A DNA stretch of 64,000 nt from CALCKU01 sp964607445. Its GTDB lineage: Bacteria > Pseudomonadota > Alphaproteobacteria > Caulobacterales > Maricaulaceae. The position numbers and the translations under genes were made by a program. The stretch's first letter is position 1; each line of letters begins with the position of its first letter. Below, piece by piece: positions 9,158 through 18,249 of this stretch. The stretch covers positions 1 to 64,000 of the forward strand of contig CAZSKN010000008.1 of the NCBI GenBank assembly GCA_964607445.1. The letters run 5' to 3'. Under the pieces are notes generated by a model. It saw only the letters and a list, made by a program, of their open reading frames with translations, searched no databases and had not been told where the DNA came from.

Positions 9158-9667
9158 TTAACGTTTCGAGAATTGGAAGCTCTTACGCGCTTTCGCCTTA
9201 CCGTATTTCTTCCGTTCAACAACACGTGAATCGCGGGTCATAAACCCGGCAGCCTTTAGAGGTTTACGCAAAGCCGGTTCATAATATGTCAAGGCTTTCG
9301 AAATGCCGTGACGCACAGCCCCGGCCTGACCTGACAAACCGCCGCCTTTGACTGTCGCCGTGACGTCATAAGAATCAACACGTTCACTTACCTGAAAAGC
9401 CTGCGCGATAATCAACCGTAATACAGGACGTGCAAAATATATCTCCTGATCACGACCATTAATGGTGATTTTGCCATTTCCGGGCTTGATCCAAACTCGG
9501 GCAATTGAGTTTTTTCGCTTACCTGTTGCATAAGAACGACCATGTTCGTCAATTTTAGGCTCCGGCAAAGCTTGGCTTTCCACAGCTATTGTTTCGCCAT
9601 CGGCCCCCGTTGGGGTCGCCCCCTCCATAACAGACTTCAAGTCTTCGAGCGTATTTGTATCAGCCAT
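9158..9667 (-). CDS. rpsI: 30S ribosomal protein S9
   Basis: A 169-residue ribosomal protein with the S9 core YATGKRKNSIARVW, FARPVLRLI, VKGGGLSGQAGAVRHGISKAL and the tail KYGKAKARKSFQFSKR, whose terminal arginine reaches the P-site tRNA. About 40 extra residues precede the core, an acidic extension that is common in alphaproteobacteria. It starts 3 bp after the rplM stop and forms the usual rplM-rpsI operon. Confidence 0.97.
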   Translation of the reverse strand: MADTNTLEDLKSVMEGATPTGADGETIAVESQALPEPKIDEHGRSYATGKRKNSIARVWIKPGNGKITINGRDQEIYFARPVLRLIIAQAFQVSERVDSYDVTATVKGGGLSGQAGAVRHGISKALTYYEPALRKPLKAAGFMTRDSRVVERKKYGKAKARKSFQFSKR

Positions 9668-9670
9668 GTC

Positions 9671-10141
9671 TTAGGCCCCCTTTGTGTTTTTCGGGCTTAG
9701 GGATTTGAAGTCTATAACTTCCGGATTTTGCGGAGCGTGGGGATGCTCTGCGCCGCCATAAACCCGCAAATTGGAAAGCTGCTTGCGCGCTAAAGGACTT
9801 TCCTTGGGTAGCATACGCTGAACGGCTTTGCGCAACACCCGTTCCGGGAACCGACCGTCAAGAATTTTATCCGCCGTACGTTCTTTCAACCCACCCGGAT
9901 GTCCTGTATGCCAATAATAGACCTTGTCACTGCGCTTTTTGCCTGTGAAAACAACTTTCTCAGCATTAATAACAATAACATTATCACCACAATCAATGTG
10001 CGGAGTATATGTCGGGAGATGCTTACCCCGAAGGCGCATCGCAATAAAAGTAGCCAGACGACCGACAATGACACCTTCAGCGTCGATCAAAATCCACTTC
10101 TTGTCGACGTCAGCCGTCTTTAAGAATTGTGTTTGTTTCAT
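9671..10141 (-). CDS. rplM: 50S ribosomal protein L13
   Basis: A 156-residue early-assembly protein of the large subunit. It has the L13 features KWILIDAEGVIVGRLATFIA near the start, LRGKHLPTYTPHIDCGDNVIVINA, YYWHTGHPGGLK, and AVQRMLPKESPLARKQLSNLRVY. First gene of the rplM-rpsI operon; the upstream space to 10376 should hold its promoter. Confidence 0.97.
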   Translation of the reverse strand: MKQTQFLKTADVDKKWILIDAEGVIVGRLATFIAMRLRGKHLPTYTPHIDCGDNVIVINAEKVVFTGKKRSDKVYYWHTGHPGGLKERTADKILDGRFPERVLRKAVQRMLPKESPLARKQLSNLRVYGGAEHPHAPQNPEVIDFKSLSPKNTKGA

Positions 10142-10280
10142 ATTTGCCTCTATGCATGTTGCAAAATCAGTTTTGACAACATTTTTATAAGAATGCGGCT
10201 GTCTAAGGGGCTAAACGGATAAGGTCAACACATAATTTTCACCTGCTATATTAAATTATGCTTTAATTTCAACACCTTAA

Positions 10281-10292
10281 AATACCGGTATT
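10281..10292. promoter_or_regulatory. 12-bp perfect palindrome between rplM and an unknown lipoprotein gene
   Basis: AATACCGGTATT is a perfect palindrome in the 235-bp divergent spacer. A related half, ACCGTATT, follows 7 bp downstream. It is well placed to be an operator for the lipoprotein gene or for rplM. The binding protein is unknown and chance cannot be excluded. Confidence 0.3.
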
Positions 10293-10376
10293 ATTTTACC
10301 GTATTTAAGTATGATTTTTTGCGTTCATCACAGCTTTTTTTACAGACCCCCTTATGATTTCAGGTTACTTAGGGGT

Positions 10377-11399
10377 ATGAAATATACTCTGTATCAAATT
10401 TTTGTTCTTTTCTGCCTTGCCTTATGTCTGGGAGGGTGCGGCCCAAACACGGACACCACCCCCAGTTCCCCAGATTTTGCACAAACGACGGATATCACCC
10501 TAGAAGCCACAACAGATTTTGAAACTCCGGCCAAGATCATTCGTGCAAGTTTTGTACCCAATCTGACGGCCAGCTGGGTCAGTCAAATTATCATGGTTGA
10601 TGAAAACGGAGATCTGCACCGGACGGTTACATCTGGGCTAAAATCCCAACCCCTGCAAAAAGGGACATATATTGACGTATTTGGAGTGACGCGAAAGCAG
10701 GCCGCCGGTGCGTTTCTAGCACTCAAAGACGACGGAAATGTGGACGCCTTCATAGAAATAGATGACGCGGGTAATTTTAAACCTATTCCCTTATCAAGGG
10801 CGTCAACCCCGATCCGATCATTTTGCTCGCAAAGCCAAGCGCTGCCCGTATCAGAAGGGGGGGATATAATATGGGCATTGAGTACAGAGGGACATCTTCT
10901 TAAACTAAAACTCAGACTGACGGATAATCAAGCTGCGAGTCTGGAAACTTTACTAAAAAAAGATAGCTCCGGTAAATATAGGCATTGCTCTGTCTCGCAA
11001 AATTCCGGAATTTTTGCAAAAACCTCGGATAGTGAATTTTTATTCCGCTATGACCCGGATAAGAATGCCTGGGCTTCCACCCGATTAACAGCGGGCCCCT
11101 CACCCACCTCGGAAAAAAGACAGGGGTTCATTACCATATCCGAGACACCAAACCCCTTATTTCTAACGACGAAGGCCAAAGCCCTGACGCTATTCGATAA
11201 GAAGGCGGCTAATCGCGTCGAAATTTCAAATGGTCTAAGCATAGCAGGTGTCGCAGAATCCGGCTTTGCAACTCTGACATCTGCCCAGTTGGGCGGCGCC
11301 TTGAATTCAGGTGCAGTTTTAATCGCAGATAGCCAAAACCCGCGTATGGTTTTAATTTCGCGCGGATATATGATGCAAGAATTGGCATCAAAGCCTTAA
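10377..11399 (+). CDS. Lipoprotein of unknown function
   Basis: About 340 residues, beginning with a type II signal peptide: a hydrophobic stretch followed by the lipobox LGGC near residue 20. This favours the ATG at 10377 over an upstream in-frame ATG at 10311 that would place 22 odd residues before it. The mature part is rich in Ser, Thr, Asp and short beta-like segments (MVDENGDLHRTV, FLALKDDGNVDAFIEI, WALSTEGHLLKLKLR), which could form a repeated beta structure such as a propeller. I recognise no family. It faces away from rplM and converges with ctaA, which ends 12 bp further on. Confidence 0.6.
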   Translation: MKYTLYQIFVLFCLALCLGGCGPNTDTTPSSPDFAQTTDITLEATTDFETPAKIIRASFVPNLTASWVSQIIMVDENGDLHRTVTSGLKSQPLQKGTYIDVFGVTRKQAAGAFLALKDDGNVDAFIEIDDAGNFKPIPLSRASTPIRSFCSQSQALPVSEGGDIIWALSTEGHLLKLKLRLTDNQAASLETLLKKDSSGKYRHCSVSQNSGIFAKTSDSEFLFRYDPDKNAWASTRLTAGPSPTSEKRQGFITISETPNPLFLTTKAKALTLFDKKAANRVEISNGLSIAGVAESGFATLTSAQLGGALNSGAVLIADSQNPRMVLISRGYMMQELASKP

Positions 11400-11411
11400 A
11401 ATCGCAAAGGT

Positions 11412-12446
11412 TTATGAATTTCGCGCGCGCCGATAAACCGATAAGGCTGCTAAAAATACAAGAATGCTGGAGAATTGATGTAAGAGCGATAAATTCAACG
11501 GGGCTACTTTTAATAACGTCCAAATACCCAGCCCAATTTGCCAAATAAGAAGTCCGAACAGCCAGGTCATATTTCGACGTAAGCGCGCGTCTAAATATGG
11601 TTTACGGGTCGATATAAACACCCACAGACCCAGTCCGAAAATGAGATAAGCCAATAGGCGGTGATTAAATTGTATCGCCGCAGCATTTTCAAATAAATTA
11701 CGCCAAAACGGAGACATAATACCATATCCCCCCGGAATAACTCCGCCGTCCATCAGCGGCCATGTATTATAGGTTTTCCCCGAATGTGTGCCGGCAACAA
11801 AAGCCCCGGCTAAAATCTGCAAATAAATCATGACAGCCAGCACGCCCGTTCGACCCGTCAAAAAATGCCTCCCCTGCCCCTTACGGGATTGCTCTGAAAC
11901 ATCGCGCCACAGCCAATACAAGGTGCCTAAAATAATAAAAGCCAGACCCAAATGAACGGCAAGGCGGTACTGGCTGACATCTACACGGTCATTTGTTAAA
12001 CCGCTGGCGACCATCCACCATCCGATGCCGCCCTGAATTCCGATTAACAATAAGACCCAAAAAAACTGAAAACCCCGACCTTGAGGTAACCGTCGTCGAA
12101 AATATAAGTAAAAAAACGGTAGTGCGTAAACCAAGCCAATGAGACGCCCTAGCTGGCGGTGCGACCACTCCATAAAATAGATAAATTCAAACCCTTTTAA
12201 ATCCATGTCAGGATGTTCAGCGCTAAATTCAGGGATTTGTTTATACTTCTCGAACTCTTCGAGCCAGTCAGCCTGAGAAAGCGGCGGTAAAGCCCCGGTA
12301 ATCGGTCGCCACTCGGTAATAGAAAGTCCGGAATTGGTTAACCGCGTAGCCCCGCCAAGTACGATCATGGCCATAACCAGAACCAGCATGACACATAACC
12401 AATTCCGGATAAAATGATCGGAATTTATAAACGATTTAAAACGCAT
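11412..12446 (-). CDS. ctaA: Haem A synthase (CtaA/COX15 family)
   Basis: A 344-residue inner-membrane enzyme that oxidises the C-8 methyl of haem O to give haem A for cytochrome c oxidase. About eight membrane segments are visible. The signature GGATRLTNSGLSITEWRP is near residues 31-48. Candidate haem-ligand histidines lie in MEWSHRQLGR, AVHLGLAF, FNHRLLAY and LLHQFSS. It belongs to the alphaproteobacterial/mitochondrial COX15 type. It is not beside the cytochrome oxidase genes here and ends 12 bp from the converging lipoprotein gene. ATG start. Confidence 0.93.
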   Translation of the reverse strand: MRFKSFINSDHFIRNWLCVMLVLVMAMIVLGGATRLTNSGLSITEWRPITGALPPLSQADWLEEFEKYKQIPEFSAEHPDMDLKGFEFIYFMEWSHRQLGRLIGLVYALPFFYLYFRRRLPQGRGFQFFWVLLLIGIQGGIGWWMVASGLTNDRVDVSQYRLAVHLGLAFIILGTLYWLWRDVSEQSRKGQGRHFLTGRTGVLAVMIYLQILAGAFVAGTHSGKTYNTWPLMDGGVIPGGYGIMSPFWRNLFENAAAIQFNHRLLAYLIFGLGLWVFISTRKPYLDARLRRNMTWLFGLLIWQIGLGIWTLLKVAPLNLSLLHQFSSILVFLAALSVYRRARNS

Positions 12447-12505
12447 AATGCGCTATAAATTAAATAGTATTAAATGTAATGTGACATTTTTAGCATTTGT
12501 ATAAA

Positions 12506-12582
12506 TGGTCGGAGCGATAGGATTTGAACCTACGACCCCTAAGCCCCCAGCTTAGTGCGCTACCAGACTGCGCTACGCTCCG
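12506..12582 (-). tRNA. tRNA-Pro(GGG)
   Basis: A 77-nt minus-strand cloverleaf. Acceptor CGGAGCG pairs with CGCTCCG, then A and an encoded CCA. The anticodon stem CTAAG/CTTAG encloses CTGGGGG, giving anticodon GGG. It occupies the space between the MerR regulator gene and ctaA; nothing else is seen there apart from a weak hairpin at 12641-12661. Confidence 0.95.
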
Positions 12583-12668
12583 ACGATTCATCTGGCTTAT
12601 AAGCGGGCAAAACAAACGGCGCAATATTGAAAAGACGGTATATGACGCCTAATGTGTCATAAACGCAG

Positions 12669-13358
12669 TTAACGTTCACTATCTGCGCTAAACGCCTGCC
12701 ACTGACGACGTAACCCCAATAATCGGTCTAATGCCGCTTCTAGCTCTGACAAGTCCACTTCATCTTTTAAGACCATACTGGTGTCGGCGCGGGTATCAGC
12801 ATTGACAGGCGTCTCAGTTTTGTCCGAGCCCAATTGTCCAGACACTGCAACCGGGCTTGAAGGCTCAGAAGCGGTGACGGCTGCCTGTTTTGGCGCTTCT
12901 GAACGTTCAATACTGGTAAAGGGTAAAACGCGGTCAGACTTGGCAATAACATCTGAGATATCATTTGGGGCCTTCGCAGTGTCATTTGATGTTGCAGACG
13001 ATTGTGCTTTGCGTTGCCTAGACTCTATTATTCTTTTCGGAATCAGAACTGTATCCACAATATCTCTATCTTGCGAGGCACGCTCGACAGATTGCCCGAG
13101 TTCAATAACGCGTTGCGGACCTTTAACACGGATAAGTTTTTGTACGTCTTTAATCGGGTGTTTTTCGTTATGGAGCAGGATTTTGATCCCGCGCAAAAAC
13201 TCGATATCTTCCGGCCTATAAAACCGTCGACCGCCACCACGCTTTATCGGTTTTATTTGTGGAAATTTAGACTCCCAAAACCTCAGCACATGAGGTTGAA
13301 GATCTAATTCATCACCCGCTTCACTAATTGTTCTGAATGCCCGTGTCGTTTTTTGCAT
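12669..13358 (-). CDS. MerR-family transcriptional regulator
   Basis: About 229 residues. The N-terminus carries a MerR winged-helix domain: FRTISEAGDELDLQPHVLRFWESKFPQI with the RRFYRPEDIEFLRGI wing and helix. A 100-residue Ser/Thr/Ala-rich linker follows, then a C-terminal helix (ELEAALDRLLGLRRQWQ). There is no conserved cysteine metal site, so it is not a classical metal sensor. This MerR gene regularly follows ihfA in alphaproteobacteria, and does so here. Start taken as the ATG at 13358; an in-frame TTG lies five codons upstream. Target genes are unknown. Confidence 0.85.
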   Translation of the reverse strand: MQKTTRAFRTISEAGDELDLQPHVLRFWESKFPQIKPIKRGGGRRFYRPEDIEFLRGIKILLHNEKHPIKDVQKLIRVKGPQRVIELGQSVERASQDRDIVDTVLIPKRIIESRQRKAQSSATSNDTAKAPNDISDVIAKSDRVLPFTSIERSEAPKQAAVTASEPSSPVAVSGQLGSDKTETPVNADTRADTSMVLKDEVDLSELEAALDRLLGLRRQWQAFSADSER

Positions 13359-13416
13359 ATTTTTCTCTATCAAAACAAAACAGACACACTCCGAATCGCT
13401 TCAATATGCTAATATA

Positions 13417-13725
13417 TCACTTTTTTGGGCTTAAAGACGAATCCACGCGCTCACGTAAGACTTGCGACGGTTTAAACACTAAGACCCGCCGCGGCGTAAT
13501 CGGTACAGGTTTCCCGGTTTTCAGGTTTCTGCCGATACGTTCTTTTTTATCGCGCATTGAGAATGTCCCGAATCCAGCGAGTTTTACAGTCTCGCCCCGC
13601 AGCAAGGCTTCAATAATACGATTAATCACATTTTCGACAAGTACAGCGCTTTCTGATCGTGACAAGCCTATTTCTCGGTATAGAGCTTCAGCTAAATCGG
13701 CGCGTGTTACAGTTCCAGTACTCAT
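13417..13725 (-). CDS. ihfA: Integration host factor subunit alpha
   Basis: A 102-residue DNA-bending protein of the HU/IHF family, partner of IhfB in nucleoid structure, recombination and promoter architecture. The start TVTRADLAEALYREIGLS, the dimer core, GETVKLAGFGTFSM and the arm GRNLKTGKPVPITPRRVLVFKPS are typical of the alpha subunit. I choose the ATG at 13725 because GAGGGGAAC precedes it. It lies downstream of fabH in the plsX-fabH-ihfA-merR order. Confidence 0.95.
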   Translation of the reverse strand: MSTGTVTRADLAEALYREIGLSRSESAVLVENVINRIIEALLRGETVKLAGFGTFSMRDKKERIGRNLKTGKPVPITPRRVLVFKPSQVLRERVDSSLSPKK

Positions 13726-13842
13726 TTCGATTGTTCCCCTCAAGCAGTTTTACCGACGCGAATTTCACGATACATCATAGCATAGGTATCAAAAAACTAA
13801 CCCAAGGTATAATATAGCATAATACATATAAGTTTAAAAGGG

Positions 13843-14820
13843 TTAGACTCGTAACAATGCCGCCCCCCAGGTAAAACCACCACCAAACGCTTCCAACATA
13901 ACTAAATCACCCGACTTAATCCGTTCATCAGCGACTGCAGTTGAAAAAGCCAGAGGCACAGACGCCGCGGACGTATTGGCATGTTGCTCAACAGTTGAAA
14001 CCACTTTGGCCGGATCAATTTTTAAATGTCGCGCCACGCCATCCAATATTCGCTGATTGGCCTGATGCGGCACAAACCAATCTATGGTTTTGAAATCAAT
14101 CCCGGCGTTATCAGCGCAGGTTTTCATAGCCGAAGAAATATCCCGAACGGCATGTCTAAACACCTGATTTCCCAACATACGCACATGTCCGACAGTTTGT
14201 GTCATAGAAGGACCACCATCAACAAATAATAACTCGCGATAACGCCCATCAGACCGTATAAAAGTTTGTAAAATCCCGGAACGGTTTAAATCATCCGTAT
14301 CACCGGTTTGTGCCGAAAGAATAAATGCACCCGCCCCGTCGCCAAATAAAACACAAGTCGTTCTATCCTTCCAATCCAAAATCCGTGAAAATGTTTCGGC
14401 CCCAATGACTAAAACATTTTGCGCACTCTCGCTTCGGATCATGGCGTCAGCCACTTTCAAGGCGTAAATAAACCCGCTACAGACCGCCTGAACATCAAAT
14501 GCCGCGCCGTGACGAATTTCTAATTTTTCCTGAATAAGTGTCGCTGTCGACGGAAACGTATAATCAGGGGTCGTCGTCGCAACGATTATAAGGTCAATGT
14601 CTTGCGCGTCCATACCAGCATTTTGCAAGGCCGCTTTTGCGGCGTTTGTGCCTAACATAGACGTCGTTTCACCGTCGGCAGCGATATGTCTTTGCGCAAT
14701 ACCTGTTCTTTCCCGAATCCAGCTATCCGACGTTTCGACAATTTCAGACAGCTGGGCATTGGTCATAACCTTTTTAGGAAGATAAGCGCCAACGCCGCGT
14801 AAAATTGAATGCATGCCCAT
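13843..14820 (-). CDS. fabH: 3-oxoacyl-ACP synthase III (KAS III)
   Basis: A 325-residue condensing enzyme that starts fatty acid synthesis from an acyl-CoA and malonyl-ACP. The catalytic triad is visible: Cys in VQAVCSGF (about residue 112), His in VPHQANQRI, Asn in EQHANTSAAS. The closing EAFGGGFTWGAALLRV is standard. Its ATG overlaps the plsX TAA by one base, so the two are translationally coupled. Confidence 0.96.
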   Translation of the reverse strand: MGMHSILRGVGAYLPKKVMTNAQLSEIVETSDSWIRERTGIAQRHIAADGETTSMLGTNAAKAALQNAGMDAQDIDLIIVATTTPDYTFPSTATLIQEKLEIRHGAAFDVQAVCSGFIYALKVADAMIRSESAQNVLVIGAETFSRILDWKDRTTCVLFGDGAGAFILSAQTGDTDDLNRSGILQTFIRSDGRYRELLFVDGGPSMTQTVGHVRMLGNQVFRHAVRDISSAMKTCADNAGIDFKTIDWFVPHQANQRILDGVARHLKIDPAKVVSTVEQHANTSAASVPLAFSTAVADERIKSGDLVMLEAFGGGFTWGAALLRV

Positions 14821-15872
14821 TATGCAATGAACCCGATATTATCGTCTTCATCATGAAGTTCAGAAAGTGTACGCTCTATTTCATTTAGAAAATCACTTTC
14901 GGCAAGTCCAATGGCGATTTCCAATGCATTTGCGAATCCGATTTTATCCGTACCGCCGTGACTTTTAACGACAATACCGTTCAGACCCAGAAATACGCCG
15001 CCATTAACACGCCTCGGGTCGATACGTTTTTTAAGTTTAAGTAAAGCAGGTAAGTTAAGCCATGTTACAAATTTCGACCATATATTACCTTGAAGGGCAT
15101 CCGTAAAATACTGACCAATGATCTTGGCCGTGCCTTCAGCGGTTTTTAATGCTACATTTCCTGTGAACCCATCCGTTACAATAACATCTACCTCTCCAAG
15201 CGAAATATCATTCCCTTCAACATAACCGATATAATTGAGGCCAAGTTCACTTTCTGACAGACGCTCATGCGCAGCTTTTACAATCGCATTTCCTTTTTCT
15301 TGCTCAACCCCCACATTCAAAAGCCCAACACGGGGTTTTTCAATCTTATACAAAGCCCGGTAATACGCTTCGCCCATAACCGCAAACTCAGTTAATTGGG
15401 CCGCATTACAATCTACATTTGCACCAACATCCAAAACCACTCCCATGCCGTTCTTTTGGGGCCATAGGGCGGCAAGCGCAGGTCTTTGCACACCCTCCTT
15501 TGAACGCAATTGCACCATGGACATCGCCATTAAAGCTCCGGTATTGCCGGCTGAAACCGCTAATAGCGCGTCTTTAGATTTAACCGCCGCAATTGTATTC
15601 CACATAGAACTCCCCTTCCCGCGCCGCACAGCATACGAAGGTTTGGTCGTCATATCTATGGCTTTGTCGGTATGTGATATCTCCGACCGGGCGGCCGTTT
15701 TCGGCGCTTTCGTCAAAAGCGCCTTTAAAACAGCTTCATCGCCGTTTAAAATAAAACGGGCTTTGCGTTTTTTACCCGAATGCTTAAGAAAATACTCTAT
15801 TCCCTCTATCACAATAGCCGGAGCATTATCCCCGCCCATAGCATCAATCGATAGAATGAGACCGTCTAGCAT
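14820..15872 (-). CDS. plsX: Phosphate acyltransferase PlsX
   Basis: A 350-residue enzyme converting acyl-ACP to acyl-phosphate for PlsY in phospholipid synthesis. Family marks include the opening LSIDAMGGDNAP, SAGNTGALMAMS near residue 105, GANVDC, VDVIVTDGFTGNVALKTAEG and SHGGTDKIGFANAL. A strong AAGGAG ribosome-binding site lies ahead of the ATG. It overlaps fabH and probably leads the plsX-fabH-ihfA-merR unit. Confidence 0.96.
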   Translation of the reverse strand: MLDGLILSIDAMGGDNAPAIVIEGIEYFLKHSGKKRKARFILNGDEAVLKALLTKAPKTAARSEISHTDKAIDMTTKPSYAVRRGKGSSMWNTIAAVKSKDALLAVSAGNTGALMAMSMVQLRSKEGVQRPALAALWPQKNGMGVVLDVGANVDCNAAQLTEFAVMGEAYYRALYKIEKPRVGLLNVGVEQEKGNAIVKAAHERLSESELGLNYIGYVEGNDISLGEVDVIVTDGFTGNVALKTAEGTAKIIGQYFTDALQGNIWSKFVTWLNLPALLKLKKRIDPRRVNGGVFLGLNGIVVKSHGGTDKIGFANALEIAIGLAESDFLNEIERTLSELHDEDDNIGFIA

Positions 15873-16001
15873 TCACGCTCCTTATTTTTTGGTTTAGCCG
15901 TAATTATAGGTTCGGCGAATTAACAGGTAGAATATTTAGATGTCGCTATAACAGATTACGGTTTAAGCGCTATAAAAACCTTTGTAATACAGCCATTTAT
16001 T

Positions 16002-16550
16002 TTAACTGTTAAATTCGAATTTAGCTTTTGCGATATCAGACAATGAACGTCCTTGCAGGCGAGCACTAAAATCCAATGTATATTGGGCAATGTGATCTAT
16101 AAACGCTTTCGGGCTGTCCTTGAGCAATCCCGCCGCTAATGCCGTCTGAAAAGCCCCCAAGCTATCCGTTTCCGTGAGGGCGTCATCATAAACCTTCAAT
16201 CGCGTATAGAACAGTTCAATAATAGGTTTAATTCTGCGCGAGACGCCTTTATCGGATAGGCCTTCTTCCCTTAAGGCAATATCAAAATCATCGCGCATGA
16301 CATCAAATATAGCCTGAGACAGTAAAACCCCGTTCTTGGAATGGCTACTATCCTCATATTTTCGTAAAACTTGGAAAACAGGCGCTAAATGTAAAGTCAA
16401 AAAATCCACACGACCGTCATAAGTATCCGGCACACGACCTGTCCCATAAAACTCCGTGCTACGGGATTGTTTTAACAATGTCTGATAAATGCGTTCAGCA
16501 TCTAATATTTGCGCGGGCTGGCCTCCGAATATACGGGAAAGAAATCCCAT
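16002..16550 (-). CDS. Ubiquinol-cytochrome c chaperone family protein (CBP3-like)
   Basis: A 182-residue protein of the family that includes mitochondrial CBP3/UQCC1, needed for assembly of the cytochrome bc1 complex. Resembling segments are ERIYQTLLKQSRSTEFYGTGRVPDTYDGR (about residues 19-47), the FLTLHLAPVFQVLR helix, FDIALREEGLSDKGVSRRIK and the FYTRLKVYDDAL region. It is mainly helical with no signal peptide. It lies opposite bamE, an arrangement also common in related genomes. Confidence 0.88.
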   Translation of the reverse strand: MGFLSRIFGGQPAQILDAERIYQTLLKQSRSTEFYGTGRVPDTYDGRVDFLTLHLAPVFQVLRKYEDSSHSKNGVLLSQAIFDVMRDDFDIALREEGLSDKGVSRRIKPIIELFYTRLKVYDDALTETDSLGAFQTALAAGLLKDSPKAFIDHIAQYTLDFSARLQGRSLSDIAKAKFEFNS

Positions 16551-16644
16551 TCTGTACTCTCCATTAAATTTACATATCTGGCCTTGCCAGAGCGGATCGT
16601 ATTGGGTAGGTCAATCTTGTAAATATTGCAAATGAAAGACATCT

Positions 16645-17148
16645 ATGTCGTCACCACTTGTGAAAGTTTTAGGCTTGGCAGGGATTTGCCTGTTGATGAC
16701 GGCCTGCAATCCTATTCTGCGAACACATGGTTACATCCCAACGGAAGAAAAGCCTCAGGCTGTAGAACCTGAATCAGATACGAAAGCGAGCGTCCTTGCC
16801 CGCTTGGGCAATCCGTCTACTAAAGGGACTTTCGACGAAAGCTTAGACCAAGATACTTGGTACTATTTGACCAGTGTACGCCAACGTGTGGCTTACCTAC
16901 GCCCGCTTGTCGAAGACCGTACAGTCACGGCCATATCTTTCAATAAAGATGGACAGGTCAAAAAAGTAACAGAATATACCGTTGAAGATGGACGTTTTGT
17001 CAATTATGTTGACCGCAAAACGCCTACTCGAGGCCGCGAACTTTCAGCGCTTGAGCAGATTTTCGGAACCATTGGCCGACTGCCTACCGAACAATTAGGC
17101 GGTCAGCGCGATATCCCGGGGGGGAGTGGAGGACCAGGCGGCGGATAA
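16645..17148 (+). CDS. bamE: Outer membrane assembly lipoprotein BamE (SmpA/OmlA)
   Basis: A 167-residue lipoprotein component of the BAM complex that inserts outer-membrane beta-barrels. It has a signal peptide with lipobox LLMTAC, then the BamE fold: VLARLGNPSTKGTF, WYYLTSVRQRVAYLRPLVEDR and ISFNKDGQVKKVTEY. A Gly-rich end (GGSGGPGGG) closes it. It is followed by a strong bidirectional terminator. Confidence 0.9.
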   Translation: MSSPLVKVLGLAGICLLMTACNPILRTHGYIPTEEKPQAVEPESDTKASVLARLGNPSTKGTFDESLDQDTWYYLTSVRQRVAYLRPLVEDRTVTAISFNKDGQVKKVTEYTVEDGRFVNYVDRKTPTRGRELSALEQIFGTIGRLPTEQLGGQRDIPGGSGGPGGG

Positions 17149-17170
17149 GCCCTCGCCTAACCTTCATGGT

Positions 17171-17214
17171 AAAAACCCGGGGCAGACCCTCTATAGCGTC
17201 TGTTCCGGGTTTTT
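17171..17214. terminator. Bidirectional rho-independent terminator between bamE and thiL
   Basis: A 17-bp stem, AAAAACCCGGGGCAGAC paired with GTCTGTTCCGGGTTTTT through two G-T wobbles, with a 10-nt loop. A-runs on one arm and T-runs on the other let it act in both directions on the converging genes. Confidence 0.88.
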
Positions 17215-17248
17215 ACACATTCAACACCAACACTTTACGTCAAACATT

Positions 17249-18241
17249 TTAAGACAAATGTGAAAACCCTGTATGTGTCACAGAGATAGGCTGGCCATCT
17301 GCATTCAATACACGTGTGAGGTTCTGTCCGGCTATAGGGGCGCAAACGCGCCCAATTTTGGTTATTTGCAAACCCAAAGCATTGGCACGAGCTAACAAAT
17401 TGGTTTGGTTTTCCGGTGAGGCGGTAAAGCCTAACTCATAATCATCGCCTGCACTGGCTAGATCCAAGCGCGCGGTTTCGCCTTTGCCTTGCACCCAGCT
17501 TTGCGTATGTGATGATAAAGGTATAGCGTCGAGTTTAATATCAATCCCGACCTGACTGGCCGTTGCGATATGTCCTATATCAGAAATCACGCCATCTGAA
17601 ATATCGCTACAGGCTGTTGCAAATTCTCGCAGCACTTTTCTGAGCAATAAGCGTGGCTCAGGGCGATAATAAGCCTCTTCCCACATCCATAACGCCTCTC
17701 CAGTTGGAACCGGGGTCATCGGTTCACCTAAAAGGGTTTGCAAGCCAAGATAGGCGTCTCCAATAGTGCCGGTGATCCAGACATCATCCCCTATATTTGC
17801 ACCGCTCCGTGTCACCATTTTCCCATGAGGCACCAATCCAAGCAAGGTCGCGGATACAACCATCGGCCCGTCTATGGAAACTGTATCACCACCAAACAAT
17901 TTAAAATCATAGGCGTGCTGGACATTTTTCAAGCCTGCGCAAAACCCGGCGGCAAAGTCCTGAATGGAGGTGTGTTGCGGCCATGCGATAGAGAGTAGAT
18001 ATCCAACAGGTCTGGCTCCCTTAGCAGCAAGATCAGAAAGATTAACGCGTAAAAGCTTTTCGGATGTATCTCCGCCGTAATGCCCTTGCGGAAAATGCAC
18101 GCCTTCAACCATAACATCTTTGGTCAACACAAGATCATATCCGGCGGGGGGCTGATACAAAGCCGCGTCGTCTCGCAAATCAAGACCTTCAGCTCCCGCA
18201 AGAGGAGACAGGTAAGTCGCAATAAAGTCAAACTCACCCAT
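17249..18241 (-). CDS. thiL: Thiamine-monophosphate kinase
   Basis: A 330-residue ATP-dependent kinase making thiamine diphosphate from the monophosphate. It opens with GEFDFIATYLSPLAG, then DDAALYQPP, VLTKDVMVEGVHF, VNLSDLAAKGARPVGYLLS, LFGGDTVS and SDISDGVISDIGHIA, all motifs of the PurM-like ATP-binding fold. The closing GFSHLS is typical. It starts 8 bp after nusB, the common alphaproteobacterial nusB-thiL order. Confidence 0.94.
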   Translation of the reverse strand: MGEFDFIATYLSPLAGAEGLDLRDDAALYQPPAGYDLVLTKDVMVEGVHFPQGHYGGDTSEKLLRVNLSDLAAKGARPVGYLLSIAWPQHTSIQDFAAGFCAGLKNVQHAYDFKLFGGDTVSIDGPMVVSATLLGLVPHGKMVTRSGANIGDDVWITGTIGDAYLGLQTLLGEPMTPVPTGEALWMWEEAYYRPEPRLLLRKVLREFATACSDISDGVISDIGHIATASQVGIDIKLDAIPLSSHTQSWVQGKGETARLDLASAGDDYELGFTASPENQTNLLARANALGLQITKIGRVCAPIAGQNLTRVLNADGQPISVTHTGFSHLS

Positions 18242-18249
18242 CGTCGATA

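Noticed and set aside
12641..12661. Terminator after the MerR gene
   Set aside because: A 6-bp TATGAC/GTCATA stem without a T run is too weak to call.
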